In this document: piece after piece, positions 29,503 to 39,819 of the stretch
Position numbering within the stretch: position 1 is the stretch's first letter
Layout of the letters: each line of letters opens with the position of its first letter
DNA from: Escherichia whittamii
Lineage (GTDB): Bacteria > Pseudomonadota > Gammaproteobacteria > Enterobacterales > Enterobacteriaceae
NCBI RefSeq assembly: GCF_014836715.1
Contig: NZ_JACSQI010000004.1
Coordinates: forward strand, 186,001-250,000
Length of the DNA stretch: 64,000 bases
Direction of reading: 5' to 3'
Made by a program: the position numbers and the translations under genes
Notes under the pieces: generated by a model
The model's input: only the letters and a program-made list of their open reading frames with translations
Database searches by the model: none
Told to the model about the DNA's origin: nothing

Positions 29503-30756
29503 CTATTTTTGCGCAGATTCAGTGTTGTCAGTTTTGGTTTCGTCGTCATTGTTTTCGCTGAAAATGCCATGCCCGGAGTTCAGCAACATCGAGACGAGCA
29601 TATCATTATTAATTTCTTCGCCATTGAGAATACGCGCCAGTATCTCGCTACCAAATAGCTGCGGTGAAAGAATGATATCCGGATGCACCATCTTAATCTT
29701 ATTCAGGTTTTTGCTATCACTGACGGCAAGCACGGTTTTAACATCTTTGCTCATATCTTTAGCCGACAAAACGACAAAAGCGTTATCAGCGTCATTATCA
29801 CTTAACGCCAGAATAGCCCGACAGTGATCAATTCCCGCTTTCTTTAATACCGAACTGTCATTACTGTCTCCGGGAATAACATCAGCATTGTCGCCTAATC
29901 GTTGCTCAAGTTGTTTGATGTCATCTTCTGGTAAGTTGCTGATAACAGTTACGTTTTGTCCGCGTTGATTCAGTTGCAGAATCGTGTTGATTGCCAGAAT
30001 AGAGTGCCCGCAAACAATAAAGTGATCTTTACGATGCATTGTATGATTATTTCCTTTCACAAGTTTATTGAATCCTCCGCGGATAAGCGGGCCGAAAATC
30101 GAGGTCATGGAGGTGGCAAAAACGGTAATACCGGAAATAATGACCGAAATAGTAAACAGGCGCGCTGATTCAGAAACCGGGACGATATCGCCGTATCCCA
30201 CGGTCGACATAGTCTCTATCGAAAAATAGAACGCGGTCATTAGGCTCTCTATTCGCGGGTTAAAACCTTCGCTTAAATAAAGTGCGCCGTAGGTAGAGTA
30301 AAACAGTAACGTCGTAAAACTAATAAAAGCAAAAATTGTCCCGGCTGCGGCGCTACTGTGGGAGAAGTCTTTGCGCAGTATCAGCAAAAACACCAGCGTA
30401 AAAATGCAAAAACCAATGCTGAATTTCAGCCAGGGATAAAAGTGCAGGGTGTAAATCAGCGTTATCAGCAATAAAATGATACTGATAGCCCATGCCAGCT
30501 TTGCCCGGAACAGTAAGCCAATAGAGTTCAGGACAAGAAAGACGCCAAGCATAAATAGTGGGGCGTTGGCCAGCAAGGAGAGATCCAACTCTGAAAATGC
30601 TTTGATATGAAAAATATCGAGCAGATTGACCGACATGCCATAGATTGTTTTAAAAATAAGCAATCCATTTAAAAGGACCGCCAGCGCGATAACATCGTGC
30701 CGCAGGGTCACCCATAAATTTACCGCTGTTTGCTTGAATGTAGCCCAGTGACTCAC
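29503..30756 (-). CDS. kch: Kch, voltage-gated-like potassium channel
   Basis: A 417-residue channel: six membrane segments, pore with selectivity filter TVGYGD, then an RCK domain starting at HFIVCGHS with a Rossmann nucleotide-binding pattern. The GTG at 30756 with AGAGGT upstream gives the K-12 length; the six-codon extension is unlikely. The C terminus is acidic and differs from K-12 in its last 20 residues. The physiological role in E. coli is still unclear. Confidence 0.94.
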   Translation of the reverse strand: MSHWATFKQTAVNLWVTLRHDVIALAVLLNGLLIFKTIYGMSVNLLDIFHIKAFSELDLSLLANAPLFMLGVFLVLNSIGLLFRAKLAWAISIILLLITLIYTLHFYPWLKFSIGFCIFTLVFLLILRKDFSHSSAAAGTIFAFISFTTLLFYSTYGALYLSEGFNPRIESLMTAFYFSIETMSTVGYGDIVPVSESARLFTISVIISGITVFATSMTSIFGPLIRGGFNKLVKGNNHTMHRKDHFIVCGHSILAINTILQLNQRGQNVTVISNLPEDDIKQLEQRLGDNADVIPGDSNDSSVLKKAGIDHCRAILALSDNDADNAFVVLSAKDMSKDVKTVLAVSDSKNLNKIKMVHPDIILSPQLFGSEILARILNGEEINNDMLVSMLLNSGHGIFSENNDDETKTDNTESAQK

Positions 30757-31058
30757 TGATACCTCTGTAACCACAATTTTGTTTAATTATTTTCACGCGA
30801 ACAGAATGTGAAAAAACATGCAGCACGTGAATGTGTTAAACCATAGTAGATGACTTTATCCGCAGCAATCAAAGGTTTTGATTGATCAATACCGTGTCAG
30901 GCAGAGAAATTTTGTCATTTTTCGGCGGAGATGCCGAGGGTATATAGGGAGATACAGATAAAGTTATTATCTGTTTGTGGTGGTGGATTGGGACATTGGT
31001 AAATATAAAGAAATAACAAGAGCACGGTTTCTGTCACCGCGCCCCTGGACGTTGATAT
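30757..31058. other. kch-yciI gap
   Basis: About 300 bp, AT-rich, with the kch upstream region. A palindrome CAATCAAAGGTTTTGATTG at 30870-30888 is the only structure I note; no gene is apparent. Confidence 0.4.
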
Positions 31059-31355
31059 TCAGAACACTTTCTTAAAGGGTTTCACGGAAACTTGCTCATA
31101 GACACCCGCCGCCACGTACGGATCGGCGTCTGCCCAGGCCTGGGCTGCTTCCAGCGATTCAAATTCAGCAATAACGGTTGAGCCAGTGAATCCTGCAGCA
31201 CCTGGATCGTTACTGTCTACCGCTGGCATTGGACCGGCAGTCAGCAGACGCCCTTCATCATGCAGTAACTGCAAACGAGCTAAATGTGCCGGACGAACGG
31301 AAAGGCGTTTTTCGAGGCTATCGGCTTTGTCTTGAGCGTAAATAACATACAACAC
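31059..31355 (-). CDS. yciI: YciI, YCII-family (dimeric alpha/beta barrel) protein
   Basis: A 98-residue protein. The GTG at 31355 is preceded by AAGGAG and gives [10 protein letters not shown], the K-12 form; the ATG 63 bp upstream is not used. The YCII fold resembles muconolactone isomerase and has a conserved His/Asp pair (RPAHLARL and WADADPY). Some relatives are dehydrochlorinases; this one has no defined reaction. Confidence 0.9.
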   Translation of the reverse strand: MLYVIYAQDKADSLEKRLSVRPAHLARLQLLHDEGRLLTAGPMPAVDSNDPGAAGFTGSTVIAEFESLEAAQAWADADPYVAAGVYEQVSVKPFKKVF

Positions 31356-31512
31356 GGGCACAACTCCTTGTTCGGAAAAGTTATAAAGTACGTTATTTGA
31401 AAGGGCGAAGATCTGCAACGGAAAGATGATGTCTTTGTTAAGGCTGCACTAAAAGTAAGGTTAATAGCGCCAAAAATTGCGTTTTCACTGATCCTGATCG
31501 CCTTGCCTTATT

Positions 31513-31534
31513 GAATATGATTGCTATTTGCATT
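31513..31534 (+). promoter_or_regulatory. Fur-box-like operator of tonB
   Basis: The stretch GAATATGATTGCTATTTGC matches 11 of 19 positions of the Fur consensus by my count and lies about 50 bp before the tonB start, where iron repression of tonB is known in E. coli. Confidence 0.5.
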
Positions 31535-31578
31535 TAAAATCGAGGCCTGGTTTTTTTACTGAAACGATTATGACTTCA

Positions 31579-32298
31579 ATGACCCTTGATTTACCTCGCC
31601 GCTTTCCCTGGCCGACATTACTTTCGGTCTGCATTCATGGTGCTGTTGTGGCGGGTCTACTCTATACCTCGGTACATCAGGTTATTGAACTACCTGCGCC
31701 CGCGCAGCCGATTTCTGTCACCATGGTTGCCCCGGCTGAACTTGAGCCGCCTCAAGCCGTTCAACCGCCGCCGGAACCCGTGGTGGAGCCTGAGCCGGAG
31801 CCTGAGCCGATACCAGAACCGCCAAAAGAAGCACCGGTGGTCATTGAAAAGCCGAAGCCGAAACCTAAGCCAAAACCGAAGCCGGTGAAAAAGGTGCAGG
31901 AACAGCCCAAACGCGATGTTAAACCGGTCGAGTCGCGTCCGGCGTCACCGTTTGAAAATACGGCACCTGCGCGCCCGACATCAAGCACAGCAACGGCAGC
32001 AACCAGCAAGCCGGTAACAAGTGTGGCGTCTGGTCCCCGGGCATTAAGCCGTAATCAGCCGCAGTATCCGGCGCGCGCGCAGGCACTACGCATTGAAGGG
32101 CAGGTTAAAGTTAAATTTGACGTCACGCCGGATGGGCGCGTGGATAACGTACAAATTCTTTCAGCCAAACCGGCGAACATGTTTGAACGCGAAGTGAAAA
32201 ACGCGATGCGCAGATGGCGTTATGAGCCGGGCAAACCCGGAAGTGGGATTGTGGTGAACATTCTGTTTAAAATTAACGGCACCACCGAAATTCAATAA
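31579..32298 (+). CDS. tonB: TonB, energy transducer for outer-membrane receptors
   Basis: A 239-residue protein linking ExbB/ExbD proton flow to siderophore and cobalamin receptors. One N-terminal membrane anchor (about 12-32, [14 protein letters not shown]), a periplasmic spacer of Glu-Pro repeats (about 70-85) and Lys-Pro repeats (about 90-102), then the C-terminal receptor-contact domain with [11 protein letters not shown] 31579 gives the mature K-12 length; other ATGs lie just upstream. Likely iron-repressed. Confidence 0.97.
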   Translation: MTLDLPRRFPWPTLLSVCIHGAVVAGLLYTSVHQVIELPAPAQPISVTMVAPAELEPPQAVQPPPEPVVEPEPEPEPIPEPPKEAPVVIEKPKPKPKPKPKPVKKVQEQPKRDVKPVESRPASPFENTAPARPTSSTATAATSKPVTSVASGPRALSRNQPQYPARAQALRIEGQVKVKFDVTPDGRVDNVQILSAKPANMFEREVKNAMRRWRYEPGKPGSGIVVNILFKINGTTEIQ

Positions 32299-32305
32299 CC
32301 AGAAA

Positions 32306-32337
32306 ATCAAAAGCCTCCAGCCTGGAGGCTTTTGATT
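32306..32337. terminator. Bidirectional tonB / yciA terminator
   Basis: Long stem AATCAAAAGCCTCCAG / CTGGAGGCTTTTGATT, with T/A runs on both sides, between two convergent genes. Confidence 0.9.
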
Positions 32338-32338
32338 A

Positions 32339-32737
32339 TTACTCTACAGGTAAGACACGAGGCTTTCCTTCTGGGTCGACGGCAACATACTTAAATAACG
32401 CTTCTGTCGCTTTATAGCGCTGCCCAATTGGTTCAGACGCCACTTTCTTCACCCATACTTCAATATTAATGCTGACTGATGTCGTCCCTTTTTGGACACA
32501 GCGCGCATAGCAGCACACCACATCACCAACCGCAACTGGCCGTAAGAAAGTCATTCCTTCAACCCGCACGGTCACGACACGACCGTGGGCAATTTCTTTT
32601 GCCAGAATGGCACCGCCAATATCCATCTGCGACATCAACCAACCACCAAAGATATCGCCATTGGCATTGGTATCGGCAGGCATGGCTAAAGTACGTAAAA
32701 CAAGATCGCCCTGAGGGACGTTAGGTGTTGTAGACAT
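32339..32737 (-). CDS. yciA: YciA, acyl-CoA thioesterase
   Basis: A 132-residue hot-dog-fold thioesterase that hydrolyses a broad range of acyl-CoAs. The catalytic region NANGDIFGGWLMSQMD is intact. Last core gene before the accessory patch; in K-12 yciB follows directly upstream, here about 3.8 kb of extra DNA intervenes. Confidence 0.95.
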   Translation of the reverse strand: MSTTPNVPQGDLVLRTLAMPADTNANGDIFGGWLMSQMDIGGAILAKEIAHGRVVTVRVEGMTFLRPVAVGDVVCCYARCVQKGTTSVSINIEVWVKKVASEPIGQRYKATEALFKYVAVDPEGKPRVLPVE

Positions 32738-32792
32738 GGTAAAACCGACATAAAAGGAAAATCACAGGCGCGATGCTACTATGATTTTCCAA

Positions 32793-33390
32793 ATGAGAAC
32801 AGAGGAGATACAGTGTGGCAGTTCCAACAGGAAGGTCTATTTCAATCTGACCAATGGAGTTGGTAAATGTTTTGCTGGCGACCATCCCAAAGAAATACAA
32901 TTTAATAAGCTGTGTTCCTAAAGCACAACAGTGGCAAATCACGGCGACAGTTCGAAAAATATGTTCAGAACGCACTTCTTTCCAGGGGGAGACACCAAAG
33001 AAAGAAGAGATTGTGCTCGCAAGCAACGTCGAGTTGGAGGGACCAGTCGAACTCCCTCGTCATTACGAACTTCCTATAGGTGGCCGTCTTCCAGATTATC
33101 CGGTTGAGCGGCACATATCGCCAGAAATGGCAAAGTATTTTGACTTACGATACTGTGTCGAAGGTAAGCACGCCTATGTAGATCCGTACACAGAGGAGTT
33201 TGCGGATAACAAACGGGTCAAAGTCAACAGTGACGGCAATTTCGTTAATGATGTGTCAGGAAAAAAGTATTTATCAGACCGGGATACGCACTAAATTTGC
33301 TGAGGATAATAGTGGCTACCTGAGCGCCAACTATAGCCACGGATCTGATGTTGAATCTCCGTGGCGTACAGCGGCAATCATTAACTGATT
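32793..33390 (+). pseudogene. Unidentified gene, probably broken by frameshifts
   Basis: Coding-like sequence is spread over three frames. Frame a (32793-32915) begins MRTEEIQCGSSNRKVYF and stops after 40 residues. Frame b is open from 32854 to 33294 (146 residues from ATG, ending YLSDRDTH), with its most protein-like part from about 32940, including the segment HYELPIGGRLPDYPVERHIS. Frame c continues after that stop to 33388 (FAEDNSGYLSANYSHG). The middle ORF has no ribosome site at its ATG. Either one ancestral gene of about 200 codons has decayed, or the middle ORF is real with a different start. I do not recognise the family. It is absent from K-12 at this place. Confidence 0.45.
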
Positions 33391-33498
33391 TTTTTAAATA
33401 ATCGGGGATGGCGGCGATTTGCATATTGCCGCTTCCCGGAAAGTGTTAGAAAACTGTATCATTCTCCTGATAGGTGCTTAACAGGCGATAACACATTT

Positions 33499-34758
33499 TT
33501 ATTTTTCGCTCACGTACACATTGACCGAAAATGATTTAACTTCAGTATTGAAGTTGTCAGTCATAACAGCAAGGTAGGCATTCTTGGTATCTCTGAATTG
33601 CTTCAGGATGATTTGAACGTTATTAGAGCAAACAAATGTTGTCGCCAGATTGCCTCCTTTCTCTGAAAAATCTTTCAGGAAGGTACAATCAACTTCTCCA
33701 CCATTGGCAGTGAATATAGCGTCATCACCTTGCCAGGTAAATGTTGCGTTAACGCCCTGATCAATTGATTTCGCAATGAGTCGCTGTGTTCCTGCAATCT
33801 GTGTATTATTCTTGGTTTTATTTTCTTTCGACGGAGCGTGATATTTGCCTTCTTGTTTCATTTCGGCAATGGCAGAGCAACTAGCTTTCTCTCCCTTATC
33901 ACATGCAGCTTTATAAAGGTCACTTGCTTTCCGGTAGTCTTTTTTGACACCTAGACCGTTAAGATAGATGTAGGCAAGGTTGTTCATAGCATTTTCGCTA
34001 CCTGCAGCAACCGCTTTTTCTAAATAGCTTCGTGCCTTTGCGTAGTCGCCTCTACCACCGATAGAATTTGTAAGCATAAATCCGAGATTAGTCATTGCTG
34101 GTACATAATCTAGGTCTGCTGCTTTTTGGTATAGTTGCCGTGCCATCCCATGATTTTGCTCCACACCTAGCCCATCCTCGTACATCTTTGCAAGATGATA
34201 TATCGCTTTTGGTTCATGGTATCGTGAGGCTTTTTTATAGTAATCAAACGCTTTTTTATCATCTTTAGGAACTCCTTTCCCGAACTGATATAAAGTTCCC
34301 AAATAGACCATGGCGGAGGGATTTCCAACATCTTCCGCAAGTTTTAAGTATTTTTGGGCACGGTCAGGATCAGCTTTTCCGAGTAGTCCTTTATTATAGA
34401 TGACACCCAAATTGTAATAAGCATTACCTTGCGCTACGTCTCCCGCCTTTTTAAAATAATCGGCTGCCTTAGCGATATCTAGTTCAACACCTTGTCCAAA
34501 AGCATACATTATTCCAAGTGCATTAAACGCTTCTTTATCGCCTTTTGATGATGCCTGCTTAAGCCATTTTAGGGCTTCGCCGTAGTTCTGATCAAAACCA
34601 TTAATGCCCTTCATATAGTCGATGCCTAACTGGCTCTGGGCAGAGATATCCCCAGCTTCAGCAGCTTGTAGCAGCGTTTGCTTATCGTGGGCATGAACGC
34701 CCCCAGTTCCCAGTAAAAGCGATAGCATAAGTAAAGACGAAGGTTTTATGAGTTTCAT
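33499..34758 (-). CDS. Exported Sel1-repeat protein
   Basis: A 419-residue protein with a signal peptide (cleavage likely after VHA, residue 23), about seven to eight Sel1-like repeats of roughly 36 residues from 30 to 305 (patterns such as A..NLG.MY..G.GV..D..KA..Y..KA), and a separate C-terminal domain of about 100 residues (315-419, with CTFL and FVCSNN cysteines) that I do not recognise. ATG 34758 with GAAGA upstream is chosen over an extension of 17 residues. Sel1 proteins mediate protein contacts in the periplasm; some are immunity proteins for type VI lipase effectors. Not in K-12 at this locus; partner unknown. Confidence 0.75.
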   Translation of the reverse strand: MKLIKPSSLLMLSLLLGTGGVHAHDKQTLLQAAEAGDISAQSQLGIDYMKGINGFDQNYGEALKWLKQASSKGDKEAFNALGIMYAFGQGVELDIAKAADYFKKAGDVAQGNAYYNLGVIYNKGLLGKADPDRAQKYLKLAEDVGNPSAMVYLGTLYQFGKGVPKDDKKAFDYYKKASRYHEPKAIYHLAKMYEDGLGVEQNHGMARQLYQKAADLDYVPAMTNLGFMLTNSIGGRGDYAKARSYLEKAVAAGSENAMNNLAYIYLNGLGVKKDYRKASDLYKAACDKGEKASCSAIAEMKQEGKYHAPSKENKTKNNTQIAGTQRLIAKSIDQGVNATFTWQGDDAIFTANGGEVDCTFLKDFSEKGGNLATTFVCSNNVQIILKQFRDTKNAYLAVMTDNFNTEVKSFSVNVYVSEK

Positions 34759-34997
34759 ATCTTCTTTTTTTCTAAAGATGTTACAAGTTGAACAATTAAG
34801 GCACAGCAAGCGCCATGCGAGTGAAAAAGGGTACTTTAATTTAGTTAGTCTGTCAGCTTTGTTAAGTTAGTTTATGGATGATAAAATTAACAGGAAACTA
34901 ATTGCCATAAGAAATGATGAGTAATTTAACTATTGTGACGCTGCACGTGATTTGGTTAACTAATGTCTGCGATAAATATAAATAAAGGGAAGTCAAA

Positions 34998-35088
34998 ATG
35001 AGCAAAAATAAGCTGGTTTTAACAGGAGCTTTATTATTTTATTTGCTTTAGTTGGTTGCAAGTCCACCGACGAGAAGGCTATTACTCT
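34998..35088 (+). pseudogene. Start of a lipoprotein gene, frameshifted and cut by an IS
   Basis: After AAAGGGA comes ATG 34998 encoding MSKNKLVLTGALLFYLL and then a stop. One base shift restores ...FALVGCKSTDEKAIT, a perfect lipobox (LVGC) followed by a typical mature start. Coding sense ends at the IS edge at 35089. So this is the first roughly 30 codons of a lost lipoprotein gene, with a one-base indel in the signal peptide. The rest of the gene is not found beyond the IS. Confidence 0.6.
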
Positions 35089-35096
35089 TGTAGTGG

Positions 35097-36242
<1,146 letters not shown>

Positions 36243-36315
36243 AATGTCACCTGTTTTGACTATGAGGTGATGATATCACCTCTATTCAGGTGGCCAAATT
36301 CACTATGCCACTACA

Positions 36316-36555
36316 CAGATGTCAGACTGAAAGTATAGGGCTGGGAGAAAAAACAGGTGCGCACCAAAACTTTATGATTTTGAAACAGCGGTATGATGAT
36401 GGAAGTCAGCGAGGCGGTAAAGCGGAGCTACGCATAACGCATCTTAAAAAAAGCACGCTTCGTACAAAGTGTACATTAAAGCGTGCTTTTAATCATAATT
36501 ACACATTTAAATGTAATCTAATTGTTTGATTCGTATTTGTATTTTATGTGTTTTA
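36316..36555. other. Junction DNA between IS and yciB with a hairpin
   Basis: About 240 bp with no gene. The stem AAAAGCACGC (36449-36458) / GCGTGCTTTT (36481-36490), with an internal GTAC..GTAC helper stem, is a good terminator in either direction; its T-run side suits yciB (minus) or read-through from the left. Confidence 0.5.
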
Positions 36556-37092
36556 TTACTTATCTTCCTGCGGCATATGGCGGTAGATATAAATACCGCT
36601 TAACAGTGTGAAGATTAAGGTGAGGGCGGTCAGACCGAACACTTTGAAGTTGACCCAAATGTTTTGTGGTAGCCAGAATGCGATGTAGATATTCGCCAGG
36701 CCGCAAAGAATAAAGAAGACTGCCCAGGCCAGATTCAGTTTCGACCACACTGGCTGCGGTAGAGTGAGTTCTTTACCCAGCATCCGTTGAATCAGTGGCT
36801 TTTTCATTACCCATTGGCTAACCAACAAAGCACCGGCAAACAGAGCGTAAATGACAGTGACCTTCCATTTAATAAACTCATCATTGTGGAAGAACAGCGT
36901 CAGACCACCGAAAACGACCACCAGAACAAAGGTGATCAGGGCCATCTTCTCAACTTTCCGGAAGCGAACCCAGCTATAAATAAGCACAATCGCCGTGGCG
37001 ACGATGAGCGCCGCAGTTGCCGCATAGATGTCATAAATTTTGTAGAACGCGAAGAAAACAACCAGCGGTAAAAAATCAAGAAACTGCTTCAT
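36556..37092 (-). CDS. yciB: YciB, inner-membrane septation/cell-envelope protein
   Basis: A 178-residue protein with about five membrane segments (IspA/YciB family). It has been linked to cell-envelope synthesis and division machinery. It is one residue shorter than the K-12 form I remember, ending EDK. It follows yciC on the same strand by 29 bp. Confidence 0.93.
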   Translation of the reverse strand: MKQFLDFLPLVVFFAFYKIYDIYAATAALIVATAIVLIYSWVRFRKVEKMALITFVLVVVFGGLTLFFHNDEFIKWKVTVIYALFAGALLVSQWVMKKPLIQRMLGKELTLPQPVWSKLNLAWAVFFILCGLANIYIAFWLPQNIWVNFKVFGLTALTLIFTLLSGIYIYRHMPQEDK

Positions 37093-37121
37093 TTTACGAT
37101 TCCGTAATCAAATACTTCAGG

Positions 37122-37865
37122 TTATTGGCGAATCAACATGTACAGGCGGAACAGATAGATAAGCAATACGGCTGAAATCAGGTTGCTTAAGGTGTTCGCC
37201 AGTACGGCGCCAATTTCCGGGGTTAATGCGGCAAACGAAGAGGCAAACAGCAGCAACAGTGTTTTTGCCAGTAACCAGCTTAGTACTGCAGGTGCCACCA
37301 AACGCATATTCGCCCATGTCAGCCGCATACTGCTGCGCATAGAGGCGAAAACGCCCAATTTATCCTGCACCAACATCACCGGCGCCAGTGCCAGTAAAAT
37401 GGCCATTAAAATTCCCGGAACGACCACCAGCATGATGCCAATCTGTACTAAAAGGGTAGTCAGAAAAATCAGAATAAATAACTTTGGCAATATCGGCGCA
37501 CTGGCACCAATAGCTCGTAGCGCACTAACTCTCTGACCTGCAGACACCAGTTGGATAATTAATATTACGCCTCCGGCGAGAATGGCGTTACCGATTAATC
37601 CTGAAAAAGTGGACGCAGCGGAAGCTCGCAGCAAAATTTGTTGCTGTTCCGGGGACATATTTTGTACCAGATCGAACAACCCACCGCTGCCACTAACGGT
37701 CGCGCCGTCATTGAGCTGCGCAAGCTGTGCGTCACTGGGTGAGAAAACATGTCCTAACACCACTGTGATAAATGCACAAAGCAACGATACCAACAGAATG
37801 GTCATAAATTGATTACGGAAGAAATTTCCGGTGTCACGGTATACGGACTGCGCCGTGATAGACAT
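37122..37865 (-). CDS. yciC: YciC, UPF0259 inner-membrane protein
   Basis: A 247-residue hydrophobic protein with about six membrane segments and no enzyme motif visible. Function unknown; YciB and YciC homologues are usually adjacent. ATG follows AAGGAG on the minus strand. Confidence 0.92.
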   Translation of the reverse strand: MSITAQSVYRDTGNFFRNQFMTILLVSLLCAFITVVLGHVFSPSDAQLAQLNDGATVSGSGGLFDLVQNMSPEQQQILLRASAASTFSGLIGNAILAGGVILIIQLVSAGQRVSALRAIGASAPILPKLFILIFLTTLLVQIGIMLVVVPGILMAILLALAPVMLVQDKLGVFASMRSSMRLTWANMRLVAPAVLSWLLAKTLLLLFASSFAALTPEIGAVLANTLSNLISAVLLIYLFRLYMLIRQ

Positions 37866-37892
37866 GCACTCTCCTTGAGTTTTATGCAGGTG

Positions 37893-38141
37893 TTAATTAG
37901 CAGGCAATTGTACCCTGGTTATCCCTTCAGTGGCAGCATCACGACTTGTATGGAAAAGCATATCTTTGTAAAGCGCAGGTAATCCACAGCGGGCTTGGGC
38001 GCGATCACAGGATTTATTGCTTTCTCCAGACACGACAAATTCCTGGCAAGCAGAAGGGCTGTTTGCATAAATACCGCAACTTACCGCCTGCTTAAAAGGC
38101 CAATAAGCTAGCAAAAGAATATCTTCGGAGATGAAAAGCAT
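37893..38141 (-). pseudogene. Remnant of a YkgJ-type cysteine-cluster protein
   Basis: An 82-codon frame whose middle reads CGIYANSPSACQEF ... CDRAQARCGLPAL. This pattern (C-x-IY-x3-P-x2-C ... C...R..GLP) is that of the C-terminal half of YkgJ-family metal-binding proteins. The N-terminal CxxCC part that the family needs is not found upstream in any frame, so it looks truncated. It sits upstream of yciC in the same direction. Identification rests on motif memory. Confidence 0.45.
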
Positions 38142-38308
38142 TCAAATTGATTTGAATCACATTAACCAGGATATGCGATGCAACTTCTAAATTAATCCAG
38201 ATCAATAAATGGTCATTTAGCGAATGGAGTGTGATCTGTGTAGGATCATTTGTTACTCCAATGTAGGTATATTCGTCACGTTTTTATAACCATAACGACG
38301 GAGCGAAC

Positions 38309-38962
38309 ATGAAAAAATTAACAGTGGCGGCATTGGCAGTCAGTACACTTCTCTCTGGTAGCGTCTATGCTCACGAAGCAGGCGAGTTTTTCATTCGTGC
38401 AGGTTCGGCAACGGTGCGTCCAACGGAAGGCGCGGATGGAACTCTGGGAAGTCTGGGTGGCTTTAGCGTGACCAATAACACCCAACTGGGGCTGACCTTC
38501 ACTTATATGGCGACCGATAACATCGGCGTGGAATTGCTGGCGGCATCGCCGTTTCGTCATAAGGTTGGCTCCGCCACAACCGGGGATATTGCGACAGTCC
38601 ACCATTTACCGCCAACACTGATGGCACAATGGTATTTTGGTGATTCCGGCAGTAAATTCCGTCCTTACATTGGTGCGGGTATTAACTACACCACCTTTTT
38701 TAATAATGACTTCAATGACACCGGTGAAGGTCTTGGTTTATCCGACCTTAGTCTGAAGGATTCATGGGGCGTGGCGGGACAAGTAGGTCTGGATTATCTC
38801 ATCAACCGTGACTGGTTACTTAATATGTCGGTCTGGTACATGGATATCGACACTGAGGTGAAATATAAATCCAATGGCGCAGTGCTGCCTGCAGGACGTT
38901 ATTCTGACAACGTACGCCTCGACCCGTGGGTATTTATGTTCTCTGCGGGCTACCGCTTCTAA
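38309..38962 (+). CDS. ompW: OmpW, eight-stranded outer-membrane porin
   Basis: A 217-residue protein with a 21-residue signal peptide (cleaved after VYA) and the beta-barrel ending in a C-terminal aromatic (SAGYRF). It forms a small channel, receptor for colicin S4 in K-12. It is five residues longer than K-12 OmpW and differs strongly in two stretches, FFNNDFNDTGEGLG and EVKYKSNGAVLPAGRYS, both expected in surface-exposed loops. Expression in E. coli responds to oxygen and stress regulators. The AT-rich 160 bp upstream contains possible Fnr-type sites that I do not assign. Confidence 0.95.
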   Translation: MKKLTVAALAVSTLLSGSVYAHEAGEFFIRAGSATVRPTEGADGTLGSLGGFSVTNNTQLGLTFTYMATDNIGVELLAASPFRHKVGSATTGDIATVHHLPPTLMAQWYFGDSGSKFRPYIGAGINYTTFFNNDFNDTGEGLGLSDLSLKDSWGVAGQVGLDYLINRDWLLNMSVWYMDIDTEVKYKSNGAVLPAGRYSDNVRLDPWVFMFSAGYRF

Positions 38963-38978
38963 TTTTTTACCATCAATG

Positions 38979-39006
38979 AACCGCCAGATGTTTTCTGGCG
39001 GTTTGT
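38979..39006. terminator. Shared ompW / trpA terminator
   Basis: Stem AACCGCCAGA / TCTGGCGGTT around a five-base loop, between convergent ompW and trpA. In K-12 the yciGFE genes lie between these two genes; here the gap is only 50 bp. Confidence 0.85.
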
Positions 39007-39012
39007 CCCAAA

Positions 39013-39819
39013 TTAACTGCGTGTAGCTGCTTTCATCGGACGGACAAAATCTTTCAGTGCTTCCAGCATTTTTTCTGGCTGACTAATATGTTGCTCGATG
39101 ATTTTAACAATCGCAGAACCCGAAATCGCGCCTGCGGCCCCTGCATCAATCGCTGCTTTTACCTGTTCCGGTGCTGAAATACCAAAGCCCTGCAATGGCG
39201 GCGCAGCATTGTACTCTTTCAGCTTTGTGACCAGATGATTGAGGGGTAACGCTGCGCGGTTTTCCGCTCCGGTCACGCCCGCTCGCGACAGTAAATAGGT
39301 GTAACCACGACCGAAAGACGCAATCTGGCGCAGCAAATCATCATCAGCATTCGGCGGGCAGATGAAGATAGGTGCGACGTTATGCCGCAACGCCGCCTGG
39401 CGGAAAGGCGCGGACTCTTCCACCGGCACGTCGGCAACCAGCACTGAATCGACGCCGACTTTTTCACATAGTGCGTAAAACTCATCAATGCCTTTGTTAA
39501 ACACCAGGTTGACGTACATCAGCAGGCCGATGGGAATGGTCGGATGCTTTTGACGAATCAGTGCCAGCATTTCAAAACATTGTGCCGGGGTCACACCTGC
39601 GGCAAAAGCCCGCAGTGTAGCGTTTTGAATGGTCGGGCCATCGGCCAGCGGGTCAGAGAAGGGGATGCCTAACTCCAGCGCGTCGGCACCGGCTTCAATC
39701 AATGCGTCGATAATTTTCAGCGACTGCTCTACGCCCGGATCACCGAGGGTGACGAAAGGAACAAATGCGCCTTCTTTGCGCTCCTTCAACTGGGCAAACA
39801 GAGTTTCATAGCGTTCCAT
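39013..39819 (-). CDS. trpA: TrpA, tryptophan synthase alpha subunit
   Basis: A 268-residue TIM-barrel enzyme that cleaves indole-3-glycerol phosphate and channels indole to TrpB. Catalytic Glu49 ([10 protein letters not shown]) and Asp60 (LADGPT) are present. Full length; differs from K-12 at roughly a dozen positions by my reading. Overlaps trpB by one base, last gene of the trp operon. Confidence 0.98.
   Translation of the reverse strand: MERYETLFAQLKERKEGAFVPFVTLGDPGVEQSLKIIDALIEAGADALELGIPFSDPLADGPTIQNATLRAFAAGVTPAQCFEMLALIRQKHPTIPIGLLMYVNLVFNKGIDEFYALCEKVGVDSVLVADVPVEESAPFRQAALRHNVAPIFICPPNADDDLLRQIASFGRGYTYLLSRAGVTGAENRAALPLNHLVTKLKEYNAAPPLQGFGISAPEQVKAAIDAGAAGAISGSAIVKIIEQHISQPEKMLEALKDFVRPMKAATRS

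Noticed and set aside
31799-31890. Tandem repeats inside tonB
   Set aside because: They are the normal Glu-Pro and Lys-Pro repeats of the TonB spacer, not a separate element.
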